Notes: generated by a model from the sequence alone, not told the origin. A stretch of 64,000 bases of DNA from Devosia submarina (GCF_003056345.1 NZ_PYWB01000004.1:248001-312000); one strand, 5' to 3'; positions 1 through 10,483 are shown, counted from the first letter of the stretch. A program made the numbers and translations.

Positions 1-120
1 GATAGCTGAGGCCAGCACAATGCCGGCAATAATCGCGGGCCAGTCCACATAGGACGACTGTTCGCGGTCATGAAGGGACGTCTTGGCAATACCACCGCCA
101 GTTGGCGCATCAATGGTCAT
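1..120 (-). CDS. Membrane protein, N-terminal fragment (cut by window edge)
   Basis: Only the first 40 codons are present; the rest lies beyond the window. The start reads MTIDAPTGGGIAKTSLHDRE, then a hydrophobic run (WPAIIAGIVLASAI) that looks like the beginning of a first membrane helix after a polar cytoplasmic tail. I do not recognise the family. A tiny hydrophobic protein gene lies just upstream on the same strand, so the two may be co-transcribed. Confidence 0.6.
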   Translation of the reverse strand, partial: MTIDAPTGGGIAKTSLHDREQSSYVDWPAIIAGIVLASAI

Positions 121-154
121 GGGGCAGCTCCTGTTCTTGATGTCTGGAACCGGC

Positions 155-229
155 TCAAGCGAGGCCGATAAACGACAGGATGGCCATGACGATGACGATG
201 AGGCCGACGATATAGATGATCGAGTTCAT
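155..229 (-). CDS. 24-residue single-helix membrane peptide
   Basis: A short frame encodes MNSIIYIVGLIVIVMAILSF followed by IGLA and a TGA stop, essentially one transmembrane helix. The ATG is preceded by GGAAGG at ribosome-binding distance. Tiny hydrophobic proteins of this type (MNSIIYIVG...) recur in Hyphomicrobiales genomes, as far as I recall, and are often missed because of their size. It sits 34 bases upstream of the truncated membrane protein on the same strand. The function is unknown; the call rests on the in-frame hydrophobic run and the binding site. Confidence 0.6.
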   Translation of the reverse strand: MNSIIYIVGLIVIVMAILSFIGLA

Positions 230-360
230 TTTCGATTGCCTTCCGAGTTGACGCAGATGTGAAATCAACAGCAGGCAAAACGAATCGTTCCGCAGGGCTG
301 CGCAGAATCTGGACAGAGGCTGTTAAACTCCTGTCGCGGCTTAGCTTCTTGATACCCCCT

Positions 361-465
361 GCCGCTGATCCGGCAGGTTCTGCCAGCGGCATCACCCGGC
401 TCGTCCGGGTGATCCATTTCCTTGATGCGCTCGTCGGATTGCCCGGATGAGCCCGGGAATGACGA
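361..465. repeat. Intergenic palindromic repeats (chromosomal REP-like family)
   Basis: The 338-base gap between the small peptide gene and the ABC operon terminator holds no convincing gene. It contains a perfect hairpin, ATCACCCGG at 391-399 with CCGGGTGAT at 405-413, followed by a second imperfect dyad at about 438-463 (ATTGCCCGG...CCGGGAATGAC). The same two-part arrangement recurs between dnaA and dnaN at about 36187-36255, so this is a dispersed repeat and not a local terminator. Confidence 0.65.
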
Positions 466-507
466 CCAGAGATAGGCACCCTGGGCCGCCCTTCCGCACC
501 ACCTCAC

Positions 508-544
508 AAGCAAACAAGAAAGGCGGGGATTGCTCCCCGCCTTT
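508..544 (-). terminator. Rho-independent terminator of the pyrimidine operon
   Basis: A perfect 11-bp stem (AAAGGCGGGGA at 519-529 with TCCCCGCCTTT at 534-544) has a 4-base loop. Read leftward it is followed by a T-rich stretch (TTTCTTGTTTG). It lies 24 bases past the substrate-binding protein stop codon and ends the leftward operon. Confidence 0.85.
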
Positions 545-567
545 GGTATTCCATAGCTGCCCGAACC

Positions 568-1563
568 TCAAAGCCCGTCGGTCACCACATGGGTAAAGGC
601 GCCCTCGGGGGCCTTGGTGATGGCCGGGTTCTCTTCCGAAACGGCGGACAGCAGCGTTTCCACCGTCTGCTGGTAGTCGGCTTCGTCCAGCACGCCGGTG
701 GAGCCTTCCGCAAGCTTGTTGGCTTCGGTTACCTGATAAAGCTGGTCTTCCACGGTCATGGCGCCGGTCATGTCATTATCGACAACGATCTGCGCGGCTT
801 CTTCGGGATTCTCGCGGGAATATTCCCAGCCCTTCATCGAAGCACGGACGAACTTGGTCATCTTCTCGACAAAGGCGGGATCTTCGAGGCTGTCTTCGAG
901 CACATAAAGCCCGTCCTCCAGCATGCCGACGCCTTCGTCGCGATAGTTGAACACCGTCAGTTCTTCAGGCGTGATACCGGCGTTCAGCACCTGACCATAC
1001 TCATTATAGGTCATGGTGGAAATGCAGGCGGCCTGCTTCTGGATCAGCGGATCGACGTTGAACGCCTGCTTGAGCACTTCGACGCCATCCGGCCCACCAT
1101 CGGTGGAATAGCCGAGCTTGGCCATCCATGCATAGAACGGATATTCATTGCCGAAGAACCAAACGCCCAACGTCTTGCCCTTGAAGTCCTCGGTGCTTTC
1201 GACACCGGCTTCCTTGAGGCAGGTGAGCAGAAGGCCCGATTGCTTGAACGGCTGCGCGATGTTGACCAGTGGCACGCCACGCTCGCGCGCTGCCAGCCCT
1301 GCCGCCATCCAGGTGGTGATCACATCGGCGCCACCGCCGGCAATTACCTGTTCCGGCGCAATGTCGGGCCCGCCTGGCTTGATTTCGACTTGGAGGCCCT
1401 CTTCCTCATAAAAGCCTTTGGCCTGCGCCACGTAATAACCAGCAAACTGCCCCTGGGTGACCCATTTGAGCTGCAGCGTCACCGAGTTGTCCTGTGCCCA
1501 GGCAGCCCCCACGCTGCTCATGGCCATCGCGCCTGCAAGCGCACCAATCAGAAGTTTTCCCAT
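568..1563 (-). CDS. ABC transporter substrate-binding protein, NMT1/THI5-like (probable pyrimidine uptake)
   Basis: Periplasmic solute receptor of 331 residues. An N-terminal Sec signal runs to about residue 24 (cleavage after AWA). The mature part opens with LQLKWVTQGQFAGYYVAQAKG and has the GGGADVITTW ligand-loop segment typical of the NMT1/THI5 family, which binds thiamine-pyrimidine or related ring compounds. It is the last gene of a leftward operon with two permeases, an ATPase and dihydropyrimidinase. That context makes uracil, thymine, a dihydropyrimidine or a hydantoin the likely ligand; this is inference, as the binding-site residues cannot be read for specificity here. Confidence 0.85.
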   Translation of the reverse strand: MGKLLIGALAGAMAMSSVGAAWAQDNSVTLQLKWVTQGQFAGYYVAQAKGFYEEEGLQVEIKPGGPDIAPEQVIAGGGADVITTWMAAGLAARERGVPLVNIAQPFKQSGLLLTCLKEAGVESTEDFKGKTLGVWFFGNEYPFYAWMAKLGYSTDGGPDGVEVLKQAFNVDPLIQKQAACISTMTYNEYGQVLNAGITPEELTVFNYRDEGVGMLEDGLYVLEDSLEDPAFVEKMTKFVRASMKGWEYSRENPEEAAQIVVDNDMTGAMTVEDQLYQVTEANKLAEGSTGVLDEADYQQTVETLLSAVSEENPAITKAPEGAFTHVVTDGL

Positions 1564-1593
1564 TCCCTTGTTCCCTGCTTGCTTGGTCCCGTC

Positions 1594-2688
1594 CTATGCA
1601 CCACGCACGGACGGGTGCCAGAAGGTGACCCCTCGTTCGATCAGAACGATCACCCCATAGAAGACCGATCCCGCGACGGCCGCCACCGCGATCTCGGCCC
1701 ACACCATGTCGACATTCATCCGGCCGACTTCGGTCGATATCCGGAAGCCCATTCCCACAATGGGCGTTCCGAAGAACTCCGCTACGATTGCGCCGATCAA
1801 CGCCAGAGTCGAGTTAATCTTGAGAGCGTTGAAGATAAACGGCCCCGCAGCGGGAAGCCTGAGCTTCAAAAGGGTTTGCCAATAACTGGCAGCATAGGTG
1901 CGCATCAGGTCGCGCTCGATGCTTGAGGCGGCATTGAGCCCCGCCACCGTGTTCACCAGCATGGGGAAAAACGTCATGATGACAACGACCGCCGCCTTGC
2001 TTGGCCAGTCGAAGCCGAACCACATGACCATGATCGGTGCGACGCCCACGATTGGCAGCGCCGAAACGAAATTGCCCAACGGCAGGAGCCCGGATTTGAG
2101 GAACGGCGAGCGGTCGATCAGGATCGCGACCACAAAACCAAGGCCACAGCCAAGCAGATAGCCGATCAAAACGGCTTTCAGGAATGTCTGCTGGAAATCG
2201 GCCCAAAGCGTTGGCACGGACGCCGTGATGCGCCCCCAGATCATGGAAGGCGGCGGCAGGATCACCTGCGGGACATTGCCGGCTCGGGTCACCACTTCCC
2301 AGATCACGAGGATGCTGACGCCGAACATGATGGGGATCAGCAGGCCCAGCCCTGCGTTGTCCGAAAGCCCGGGCGCCAATGTCTTGCTGAGCCGCTCCAC
2401 AAACAACCAGGCAAAAAGCCATGCCGCCACAAGCGCCATCCACAAGAACGATGGGGAGGGGGTGAAGACACCAATGCTCAGGAGCACGGCAACAGCACCC
2501 AGCACTGCCAAGCCGCCATCGAACCAAAGCCCAAGCGGCACAAGGAAGCGGACGAGCGACAATGTCCCAAGCGCCAGGAAAATCTTGAGCAGCAAGGCGC
2601 TTTCAAGGGGTGTGAAGAGGCTGAGCGCCAACGCCGCAGCACTCACACCACCGGAAACCAGAGCCAGAAAGAATTGCAACTGGTTCAT
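1594..2688 (-). CDS. ABC transporter permease (pyrimidine-type importer)
   Basis: Inner-membrane permease of 364 residues. It is longer than usual because the N-terminal third adds extra hydrophobic helices before the standard BPD_transp_1 domain. The EAA-like coupling segment (residues about 260-290, RTYAASYWQTLLKLRLPAAGP) contacts the ATPase. Its start codon overlaps the stop of the second permease gene by four bases (ATGA), so the two are translationally coupled and probably form a heterodimeric channel. It belongs to the SsuC/TauC/ThiX-type permeases that pair with NMT1-like receptors. Confidence 0.88.
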   Translation of the reverse strand: MNQLQFFLALVSGGVSAAALALSLFTPLESALLLKIFLALGTLSLVRFLVPLGLWFDGGLAVLGAVAVLLSIGVFTPSPSFLWMALVAAWLFAWLFVERLSKTLAPGLSDNAGLGLLIPIMFGVSILVIWEVVTRAGNVPQVILPPPSMIWGRITASVPTLWADFQQTFLKAVLIGYLLGCGLGFVVAILIDRSPFLKSGLLPLGNFVSALPIVGVAPIMVMWFGFDWPSKAAVVVIMTFFPMLVNTVAGLNAASSIERDLMRTYAASYWQTLLKLRLPAAGPFIFNALKINSTLALIGAIVAEFFGTPIVGMGFRISTEVGRMNVDMVWAEIAVAAVAGSVFYGVIVLIERGVTFWHPSVRGA

Positions 2689-3581
2689 GCCGGACGTGCC
2701 CCCATGGCGCGGTTGACCAGCTTTTCAACAAGGCCGACAGCGATCACCAACAAGGCCGCCAGGATCGAAGCTGCCACCAGCGCCGCCCAGATCTGGATGG
2801 TTTGCGAATAATAGGACCCGGCCAGGAGCCGCGCCCCCAAGCCCGCCACGGCCCCGGTCGGCAGTTCACCCACGATGGCACCGACCAAAGAGGCCGCGAC
2901 ACCCACCTTGAGCGAGGCAAACAAATATGGCATCGCCGCCGGCCAGCGCAGCTTCCAGAAGGTCTGGTTGGCCGAGGCGCTATAGGTATGCATGAGGTCG
3001 AGTTGGATGGCCTCGGGCGAACGCAGCCCTTTGACCATGCCCACGGCCACGGGAAAAAAGCTGAGATACGCTGAAATGATCGCCTTGCTCATCAGCCGTG
3101 CCGGATCGGTCGGAATACCCATTGTGCCGGTGAAGATGTTGAAGCCAATCACCACGATCAGTGGCGCCAGCGCAAGGATGGGAATGGTCTGGCTTGCCAC
3201 GATCCAAGGCATCAGCGAGCGGTTCATGGCTTCGCTGTGAACGATCATCACGGCGAGCGCGATCCCCAGCAAGGACCCCATCACAAAGCCCAGCGCCGTC
3301 GCCGAAAAGGTCACCCAAGCATGAAACAGCAGGGAACGTGGCTTGTTGGGCGCCACCAGCACGGTTGCGTTCCAAAGCTCGCCAAACACCTGATGCGCCG
3401 TGGGAAGAACGGGCTTTTCCTGGTTCCAGGTGTCGAGAATGAACTGGGTGGCCGGGACATTGGTGATATCGGCCCGGCGATAAACGTCGTTCTGCCATTG
3501 GGCGTTCATGCCAATGGCGGCGGCGTACCAGACGAGGACGATAGCGAGCAGGACGATGATGATGGGGAGGGTGCGCTTCAT
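2685..3581 (-). CDS. ABC transporter permease (second subunit)
   Basis: Binding-protein-dependent permease of 298 residues with about six hydrophobic helices and an EAA motif (MHTYSASANQTFWKLRWPAAMP). I place the start at the ATG followed by AAGCGCACC, giving MKRTLPIIIVLLAIVLVWYA with an immediate membrane anchor. A longer in-frame start 48 bases upstream adds only polar residues. About 240 bases with a palindromic repeat separate it from the ATPase gene, an unusual gap inside an importer operon, so an internal processing or termination point is possible. Confidence 0.85.
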   Translation of the reverse strand: MKRTLPIIIVLLAIVLVWYAAAIGMNAQWQNDVYRRADITNVPATQFILDTWNQEKPVLPTAHQVFGELWNATVLVAPNKPRSLLFHAWVTFSATALGFVMGSLLGIALAVMIVHSEAMNRSLMPWIVASQTIPILALAPLIVVIGFNIFTGTMGIPTDPARLMSKAIISAYLSFFPVAVGMVKGLRSPEAIQLDLMHTYSASANQTFWKLRWPAAMPYLFASLKVGVAASLVGAIVGELPTGAVAGLGARLLAGSYYSQTIQIWAALVAASILAALLVIAVGLVEKLVNRAMGARPA

Positions 3582-3638
3582 GGCCGCCACTTCCGCCGCA
3601 TGGATGTGCCGTGATCTTGCAAAAGCCACCGGCGGATA

Positions 3639-3659
3639 CCTCCCCCTAGACAGGGGAGG
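3639..3659. repeat. Small inverted repeat between ATPase and permease genes
   Basis: CCTCCCC and GGGGAGG arms are separated by seven bases, followed by a polypurine run (GGAGGGGGTG). It resembles short GC-rich intergenic palindromes of alphaproteobacterial genomes. There is no T-tract, so it is not a canonical terminator; an effect on mRNA stability between the two cistrons is possible. Confidence 0.5.
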
Positions 3660-3825
3660 CTAGGAGGGGGTGCGAGAGCTCGGATACCAAGGCCATTCAA
3701 CCCCCACCCTGGATCTCTCCCCGCAAGAGCCTGCACTCGGGTGCGCCAAGGCGCAGCCCGGGTGAGGAGGGTGTCGACTGTAGGATCAGCGCCAAAAACC
3801 AGCATAGGTGACGCTCGCCCGCCCA

Positions 3826-4611
3826 TCACGCCACTTCCTCATAGGAATGCCCGGCCCGCAAGCCATCACGCACCCGCGCCGCAATGGCCAAAAATTCCGG
3901 TGTTTCGCGAATATCGAGCGGCCGTTCGCGCGGTAGGTCGCTTTCGATCACGTCGGTGACCCGCCCTGGCCGCGGCGACATCACCACGATCTTGGTGGAT
4001 AGATACACAGCCTCGGGAATGGAGTGCGTCACAAAGCAGATGGTCTTGCCCGTTGCGGCCCACAGCTTGAGCAGTTCGGAATTGAGGTGATCGCGCACGA
4101 TTTCGTCGAGCGCACCGAATGGCTCGTCCATCAAAAGGAGGTCCGCGTCAAACGCCAGCGCTCGCGCAATGGACGCCCGCTGCTGCATGCCACCCGACAA
4201 CTGCCAGGGATATTTCTTTTCAAACCCCGATAGGTTCACCAGATCAAGCGTCCGGCGGATGCGTTCAGCCTGCTGTGAGGCCGAATAGCCCATGATCTCG
4301 AGCGGCAGCGCCACGTTCTTTTCGATCGTGCGCCAGGGATAAAGCGCCGGCGCCTGGAACACATAGCCATAGGCGCGGTCCTTGCGCGCCTGTTCCGGCG
4401 TTTGCCCGTTAATGGTCAGGCTTCCCGACGTTGGGCGCTCCAGATCGGCGATGGTGCGCAAGAACGTTGTCTTGCCGCACCCCGATGGGCCTATAAAGGA
4501 AACGAACTCGCCCTTGTTGATAGACAGATTGACGTTCGAGAGCGCAACAACGTCACCGTCATTGGTCTTGAACGTCAGCCCCAGATTCTGCGCGGATACA
4601 ACTGCGTTCAA
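3826..4611 (-). CDS. ABC transporter ATP-binding protein (pyrimidine-type importer)
   Basis: ATPase of about 261 residues of the SsuB/TauB/ThiZ type. It shows Walker A (GPSGCGKTT), Q-loop (FQAPALYPW), signature LSGGMQQR, Walker B (LLLMDEP) and the switch histidine (FVTHS). I start it at a TTG (NAVVSAQNLGL) five bases after the dihydropyrimidinase stop, with GAGGGG just upstream. The alternative upstream ATG would overlap dihydropyrimidinase by more than 60 bases and add a 23-residue tail not expected in the family. It powers the two neighbouring permeases. Confidence 0.88.
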   Translation of the reverse strand: MNAVVSAQNLGLTFKTNDGDVVALSNVNLSINKGEFVSFIGPSGCGKTTFLRTIADLERPTSGSLTINGQTPEQARKDRAYGYVFQAPALYPWRTIEKNVALPLEIMGYSASQQAERIRRTLDLVNLSGFEKKYPWQLSGGMQQRASIARALAFDADLLLMDEPFGALDEIVRDHLNSELLKLWAATGKTICFVTHSIPEAVYLSTKIVVMSPRPGRVTDVIESDLPRERPLDIRETPEFLAIAARVRDGLRAGHSYEEVA

Positions 4612-4616
4612 ACCCC

Positions 4617-6071
4617 TCAAACCCCCGACGCCGGAATGCCGCTGCGTTCCACCTTGCGGGGCGAAACGATCTCTTTCCACTGTGATAGCGCCCGGTTCAC
4701 AGGGTTTTTCGCTTCGCGACCGACGAACTTGCCATGGCCTGGTTCGGCCTTGACCTCGTTTTCGGCGACCGAAACCTTGCCGCGCGACAGAACAAAACGC
4801 GGCAGGCCCTTCACCTCGAAGCCCTCGAACACATTATAGTCGATAACCGATTGCTGCCCCTGCGCCGTGATGGTCTTGGAGCGCGCTGGATCCCAGACGA
4901 TCAGGTCGGCATCGGCACCAACAAGAACCGCACCCTTCTTGGGGTAGAGCCCCAAAATCTTGGCGATATTGGTTGAGGTCACCGCCACGAACTCGTTCAT
5001 GGTCAGCCGGCCCGTATTGACCCCCGCCGTCCAAAGCACCGGCAAGCGGTCTTCCAATCCGCCCGTGCCATTGGGGATCTTGCTGAAATCGTTGATGCCG
5101 GTACGCTTCTGCTGGGTGGTAAAGGCGCAATGGTCCGTCGCAACGCAGGAGAGCGAACCCGACTGCAGCCCGGCCCATAGGGAATCCTGGTGCTGCTTGT
5201 TGCGGAAAGGCGGCGACATCACACGACGGGCGGCATGGTCCCAATCGGCGTTGAAATATTCGCTTTCGTCCAGCGTCAAATGCTGGATCAGCGGCTCTCC
5301 GTAAACCCGCATGCCCTTCTGCCGCGCGCGGCGAATGGCTTCATGCGCCTGTTCGGATGAAACATGCACCACGTAAAGCGGCACGCCCGCCATATCTGCG
5401 ATCATGATGGCGCGGTTGGTGGCTTCCCCTTCCACTTCCGGCGGACGCGAATAGGCATGGCCTTCGGGGCCATTATTGCCCTCGGCCAAAAGCTTGGCCG
5501 TCATCGCAGCAACCACGTCGCCATTCTCGGCGTGGACGAGGGGCAGGGCGCCGAGATCGGCGCAGCGCTGGAATGACGAGAACATCTCGTCGTCATTGAC
5601 CATCAGCGAGCCCTTGTAGGCCATGAAATGCTTGAACGAGGTGATGCCGCGATCAACCACTTCGGCCATCTCGTTGAAGACCTGCTCGCCCCACCAGGTA
5701 ATGGCCATGTGGAAGGAATAATCGGCCGAAGCCTTGCCCGTCTTGTTGTCCCACATCTGCAGCGCTTCCAGCAGCGACTGGTTGGGGTTCGGCAGGCAGA
5801 AATCCACCACCATGGTCGTGCCGCCCGCCAACCCCGCGCGCGTGCCGCTTTCGAAATCATCGGCGGAATAGGTGCCCATGAACGGCATTTCGAGGTGGGT
5901 ATGCGGATCAATCCCGCCCGGCATCACATAGCAGCCGGTGGCATCAAGCGTTTCGTCGCCAGAGAGGTTCTGCCCGATCTCGACGATCACATCGCCTTCG
6001 ATCCGCACGTCGGCCTTGTAGGTCAGGTCAGCCGTAACCACGGTGCCATTCTTGATGACCTTGCTGCCCAT
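4617..6071 (-). CDS. hydA: Dihydropyrimidinase (D-hydantoinase)
   Basis: Cyclic-amide hydrolase of 484 residues that opens dihydrouracil or dihydrothymine to N-carbamoyl-beta-amino acids, the second step of reductive pyrimidine breakdown. The binuclear-metal site is complete: HTH at residues 57-59, the lysine of SFKHFMAYKG (about 147) that is carboxylated in the family, H180, H236 and D313 (ATDHCAF). Length fits the family (about 460-490). It lies upstream of the importer genes and downstream of the carbamoyl-amino-acid hydrolase with a 174-base gap, which could hold a second promoter. Confidence 0.95.
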   Translation of the reverse strand: MGSKVIKNGTVVTADLTYKADVRIEGDVIVEIGQNLSGDETLDATGCYVMPGGIDPHTHLEMPFMGTYSADDFESGTRAGLAGGTTMVVDFCLPNPNQSLLEALQMWDNKTGKASADYSFHMAITWWGEQVFNEMAEVVDRGITSFKHFMAYKGSLMVNDDEMFSSFQRCADLGALPLVHAENGDVVAAMTAKLLAEGNNGPEGHAYSRPPEVEGEATNRAIMIADMAGVPLYVVHVSSEQAHEAIRRARQKGMRVYGEPLIQHLTLDESEYFNADWDHAARRVMSPPFRNKQHQDSLWAGLQSGSLSCVATDHCAFTTQQKRTGINDFSKIPNGTGGLEDRLPVLWTAGVNTGRLTMNEFVAVTSTNIAKILGLYPKKGAVLVGADADLIVWDPARSKTITAQGQQSVIDYNVFEGFEVKGLPRFVLSRGKVSVAENEVKAEPGHGKFVGREAKNPVNRALSQWKEIVSPRKVERSGIPASGV

Positions 6072-6245
6072 TTTTTGCTCACTCCCTTAGCTACAAACTT
6101 CGTCCGGTCCCAGCGGCGGGCTTCGCCTTGGCTGCCTGCAAGATTGTCTAGCAAGTTCAATGCCAGTTTGCGCCTGCCCGCCTCGTAAAACGCGGCAACC
6201 CTCCCCGGCGCCGGCTCCCTGGATCGCCCCTTCAGAGGGCGTGAA

Positions 6246-7496
6246 TTACTCCACGATCTCCGCCGTTTCGAGCACCGCGTGGAACAGCACATCTGCCCCT
6301 GCCGCCGCCCATTCCTTGGAGATGTCCTCGGCCTCGTTGTGGCTGAGGCCATCGACGCACGGGCACATGATCATGGTGGATGGCGCCACCTTGGCCGCCC
6401 AGCAAGCATCGTGGCCCGCGCCCGAGATGATGTCCATGTGCGAATAGCCCAGCTTTTCGGCAGCCGCGCGCACCCGTTGCACCAGCGTGGGATCGAACGC
6501 AACAGGATCGAAATGCCCCACCGCTTCCATGGCATAGCCCACGCCCAGCTCGGCGCAAATTGCCTGTGCCCGGGTTTCGATCTGCTCGCGCATGGAATTG
6601 AGCTTGCTCAGTTCGGGCGACCGGATATCCACGGTGAACACCACACTGCCCGGCAGGACGTTGCGGGAATTGGGCGAAAACTTCATTTGCCCAACGCCAC
6701 CGACGGCACCGGGCTGATGATCTATCGCCACCGCCTGCACCATCTCAAGGATACGTGCCATGGCAAGCCCAGCGTTAACGCGCATGCGCATCGGGGTGGA
6801 CCCAGTATGCGCTTCCTTGCCTGTCAAGGTGAACTCGAGCCACCATAGCCCCTGGCCGTGCGTTACGACGCCGATTTGCTTGTTCTCGGCCTCAAGGATT
6901 GGGCCCTGCTCGATATGGTATTCGAAATAGGCGTGCATCTTGCGCGCGCCCACTTCTTCGTCGCCACGCCAGCCAATGCGCGCGAGCTCGTCCCCATAGC
7001 TCAAGCCCGCCTGGTCCTTGCGGTTATAGGCATAGTCGAGCGTATGAATGCCCGCGAACACGCCGGAAGCCAGCATGGCAGGGGCAAAGCGCGCGCCTTC
7101 CTCATTGGCCCAGTTGGTTACAACAATGGGGTGCTTTGTCTTGATGCCGAGATCATCCAACGAACGGACGACCTCCAGGGCCGCTAAAACGCCGAGCACG
7201 CCGTCGTATTTTCCGCCCGTTGGCTGGGTGTCGAGATGCGAGCCGACATAAACCGGCAAGGCATCGGGATCGGTGCCCGGCCGGGTCATGAACATGGTGC
7301 CCATCTGGTCGACGCCCATGGAAAGGCCAGCCTCGTCGCACCAGCGTTTGAACAGGTGCCGGCCCTCGCTGTCTTCGTCGGTCAGGGTCTGCCGATTATT
7401 GCCCCCGGCGATGCCGGGGCCAATCTTGGCCATCTCCATGAGGCTGTCCCAGAGCCGATCACCATTGATGCGAAGGTTTTCTCCTGGGGCAGACAT
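6246..7496 (-). CDS. Beta-ureidopropionase-type Zn amidohydrolase (M20 family, HyuC/PydC-like)
   Basis: M20-family hydantoinase/carbamoylase of 416 residues. It removes the N-carbamoyl group from N-carbamoyl-beta-alanine, giving beta-alanine, CO2 and ammonia. Metal and active-site motifs are present: GSHLDTQPTGGKYDGVLG, NEEGARF and EYHIEQGP. I start it at the ATG of MSAPGENLRIN; a longer frame would run into the upstream dehydrogenase gene. Allantoate amidohydrolases and L-carbamoylases share this fold; the dihydropyrimidinase, aminotransferase and semialdehyde dehydrogenase neighbours favour the pyrimidine role. Confidence 0.88.
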   Translation of the reverse strand: MSAPGENLRINGDRLWDSLMEMAKIGPGIAGGNNRQTLTDEDSEGRHLFKRWCDEAGLSMGVDQMGTMFMTRPGTDPDALPVYVGSHLDTQPTGGKYDGVLGVLAALEVVRSLDDLGIKTKHPIVVTNWANEEGARFAPAMLASGVFAGIHTLDYAYNRKDQAGLSYGDELARIGWRGDEEVGARKMHAYFEYHIEQGPILEAENKQIGVVTHGQGLWWLEFTLTGKEAHTGSTPMRMRVNAGLAMARILEMVQAVAIDHQPGAVGGVGQMKFSPNSRNVLPGSVVFTVDIRSPELSKLNSMREQIETRAQAICAELGVGYAMEAVGHFDPVAFDPTLVQRVRAAAEKLGYSHMDIISGAGHDACWAAKVAPSTMIMCPCVDGLSHNEAEDISKEWAAAGADVLFHAVLETAEIVE

Positions 7497-7509
7497 ATGG
7501 GCTTTTGTC

Positions 7510-9003
<1,494 letters not shown>

Positions 9004-9066
9004 CAAGATTCCCCTTTCGCGGGAACAGAAATTCTATTTTCCAAAGTATAGAACCCTTGTTCCATT

Positions 9067-10395
9067 CTACTCAAGCGTCTTGAGAATGTCCGATAGCGTG
9101 CCGACGATCTGGTCGATATGCGCCTTTTCCACGATCAGGGGCGGGGAAAGGGCGATGATGTCGCCCGTCGTTCGGATCAACAGCCCTGTTTCATAGGCCT
9201 TGAGGAAAGCCGAGAAGGCCCGCTTGGTGGGCTGCCCCGCAATGGGCTCCAATTCGATGGCGCCGACCAGCCCGATATTGCGGATATCGATGACATGCGG
9301 CAGGCCCTTGAGCGAATGCAGCGCCTCCTCGAAATAAGGAGCCAGTTCCGCCCCGCGCGTCAGCAGGCCCTCATCCTTATAGGTCTCCAGAGTTGCAAGC
9401 GCAGCGGCTGAAGCAATCGGATTGCCCGAATAGGTGTAGCCGTGGAAGAACTCGATGACGTGTTCCGGCCCGCCCATGAAGGCGTCGTGAATCTCTGCGG
9501 AAACCAGCACTGCACCCATGGGAATGACGCCATTGGTCAGCCCCTTGGCGGTGACCATGATATCAGGCGTAACGCCAAAATAGTCGGCGCCAAACGGCGT
9601 GCCCAGGCGGCCATAACCGGTAATGACCTCATCAAAAATCAGCAAAATGCCGTGCTTCTTGGTGATTTCGCGCAGGCGCTTGAGATAGCCCACAGGTGGG
9701 ATCAGCACACCGGTCGAGCCAGCCACCGGCTCAACAATCACTGCCGCAATGGTTGAAGCATCATGCAGCGTCACGATGCGTTCGAGTTCGTCAGCGAGCT
9801 CGGTGCCGTGCTGTGGCTCGCCCTTGGTGAAGGCATTCTTGGCAAGGTTATGGGTGTGCGGCATGTGATCGACGCCGGCCAGCAAGGTACCGAACATCTT
9901 GCGGTTGGTGACAATGCCGCCCACCGAAATGCCGCCGAAATTGACGCCATGATAACCACGTTCGCGCCCGATCAGCCGGGTCCGCGAGCCCTCGCCTTTG
10001 ACGCGATGATAGGCCAGCGCCACCTTGAGCGCCGTCTCAACCGATTCCGAACCCGAGTTGGTGAACAGCACATGATCGAGCCCCTCTGGCGCAATATCCA
10101 CTAGCCGGTTGGCCAGCTCGAACGCCTTGGGGTGCCCCATCTGGAAAGCCGGGGCATAGTCGAGTTCGGCCGCCTGCTTGCCGATCGCTTCCACGATCTT
10201 GGGCCGGGCATGGCCCGCATTGACGCACCAAAGCCCCGCAGTGCCGTCCAGCACTTGTCGCCCATCGGTCGTCGTATAGTGCATGTCCTTGGCCGCAACA
10301 AACATGCGCGGCGCTTTCTTGAACTGGCGGTTGGCCGTAAACGGCATCCAGAAGGCGCTCAGATCATTCGGCATCGCGGCGGTTGAATTAGACAC
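9067..10395 (-). CDS. Omega-amino acid:pyruvate (beta-alanine:pyruvate) aminotransferase
   Basis: Class III PLP-dependent transaminase of 442 residues that turns beta-alanine plus pyruvate into malonate semialdehyde plus alanine. The active-site lysine is in VTAKGLTNGVIPMG; the aspartate binding the pyridine nitrogen is in LLIFDEVITGYGR. The start is a GTG (VSNSTAAMPNDLSAFWMPF) with AGGGGAG eight bases upstream; the next ATG is seven codons in. As first gene of the leftward operon, its promoter faces that of the TetR regulator across a putative operator. Substrate is inferred from the pathway context; related enzymes also use aromatic or diamines. Confidence 0.9.
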   Translation of the reverse strand: MSNSTAAMPNDLSAFWMPFTANRQFKKAPRMFVAAKDMHYTTTDGRQVLDGTAGLWCVNAGHARPKIVEAIGKQAAELDYAPAFQMGHPKAFELANRLVDIAPEGLDHVLFTNSGSESVETALKVALAYHRVKGEGSRTRLIGRERGYHGVNFGGISVGGIVTNRKMFGTLLAGVDHMPHTHNLAKNAFTKGEPQHGTELADELERIVTLHDASTIAAVIVEPVAGSTGVLIPPVGYLKRLREITKKHGILLIFDEVITGYGRLGTPFGADYFGVTPDIMVTAKGLTNGVIPMGAVLVSAEIHDAFMGGPEHVIEFFHGYTYSGNPIASAAALATLETYKDEGLLTRGAELAPYFEEALHSLKGLPHVIDIRNIGLVGAIELEPIAGQPTKRAFSAFLKAYETGLLIRTTGDIIALSPPLIVEKAHIDQIVGTLSDILKTLE

Positions 10396-10467
10396 GAATG
10401 GCGCTCCCCTCGATTCTGCACTGGGTCTTCTTTTGGCACTTGACGCCGGGGCTCGAAGCCCAGAATT

Positions 10468-10483
10468 TTGACCAGTTGGAAAA
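10468..10483. promoter_or_regulatory. RutR-like operator in the divergent promoter
   Basis: TTGACCAGTTGGAAAA matches the published E. coli RutR consensus TTGACCANNTGGTCAA at 12 of the 14 defined positions; only TC of the right half-site is replaced by AA. It lies between the aminotransferase start (73 bases away) and the TetR regulator start (37 bases away), where a uracil-responsive repressor could control both directions. The match is direct observation; function is inference. Confidence 0.6.

Noticed and set aside
589..1926. Long rightward frame opposite the ABC substrate-binding protein and permease genes
   Set aside because: It is antisense to two well-recognised genes, its protein has no family resemblance, and such antisense frames are common in high-GC DNA.
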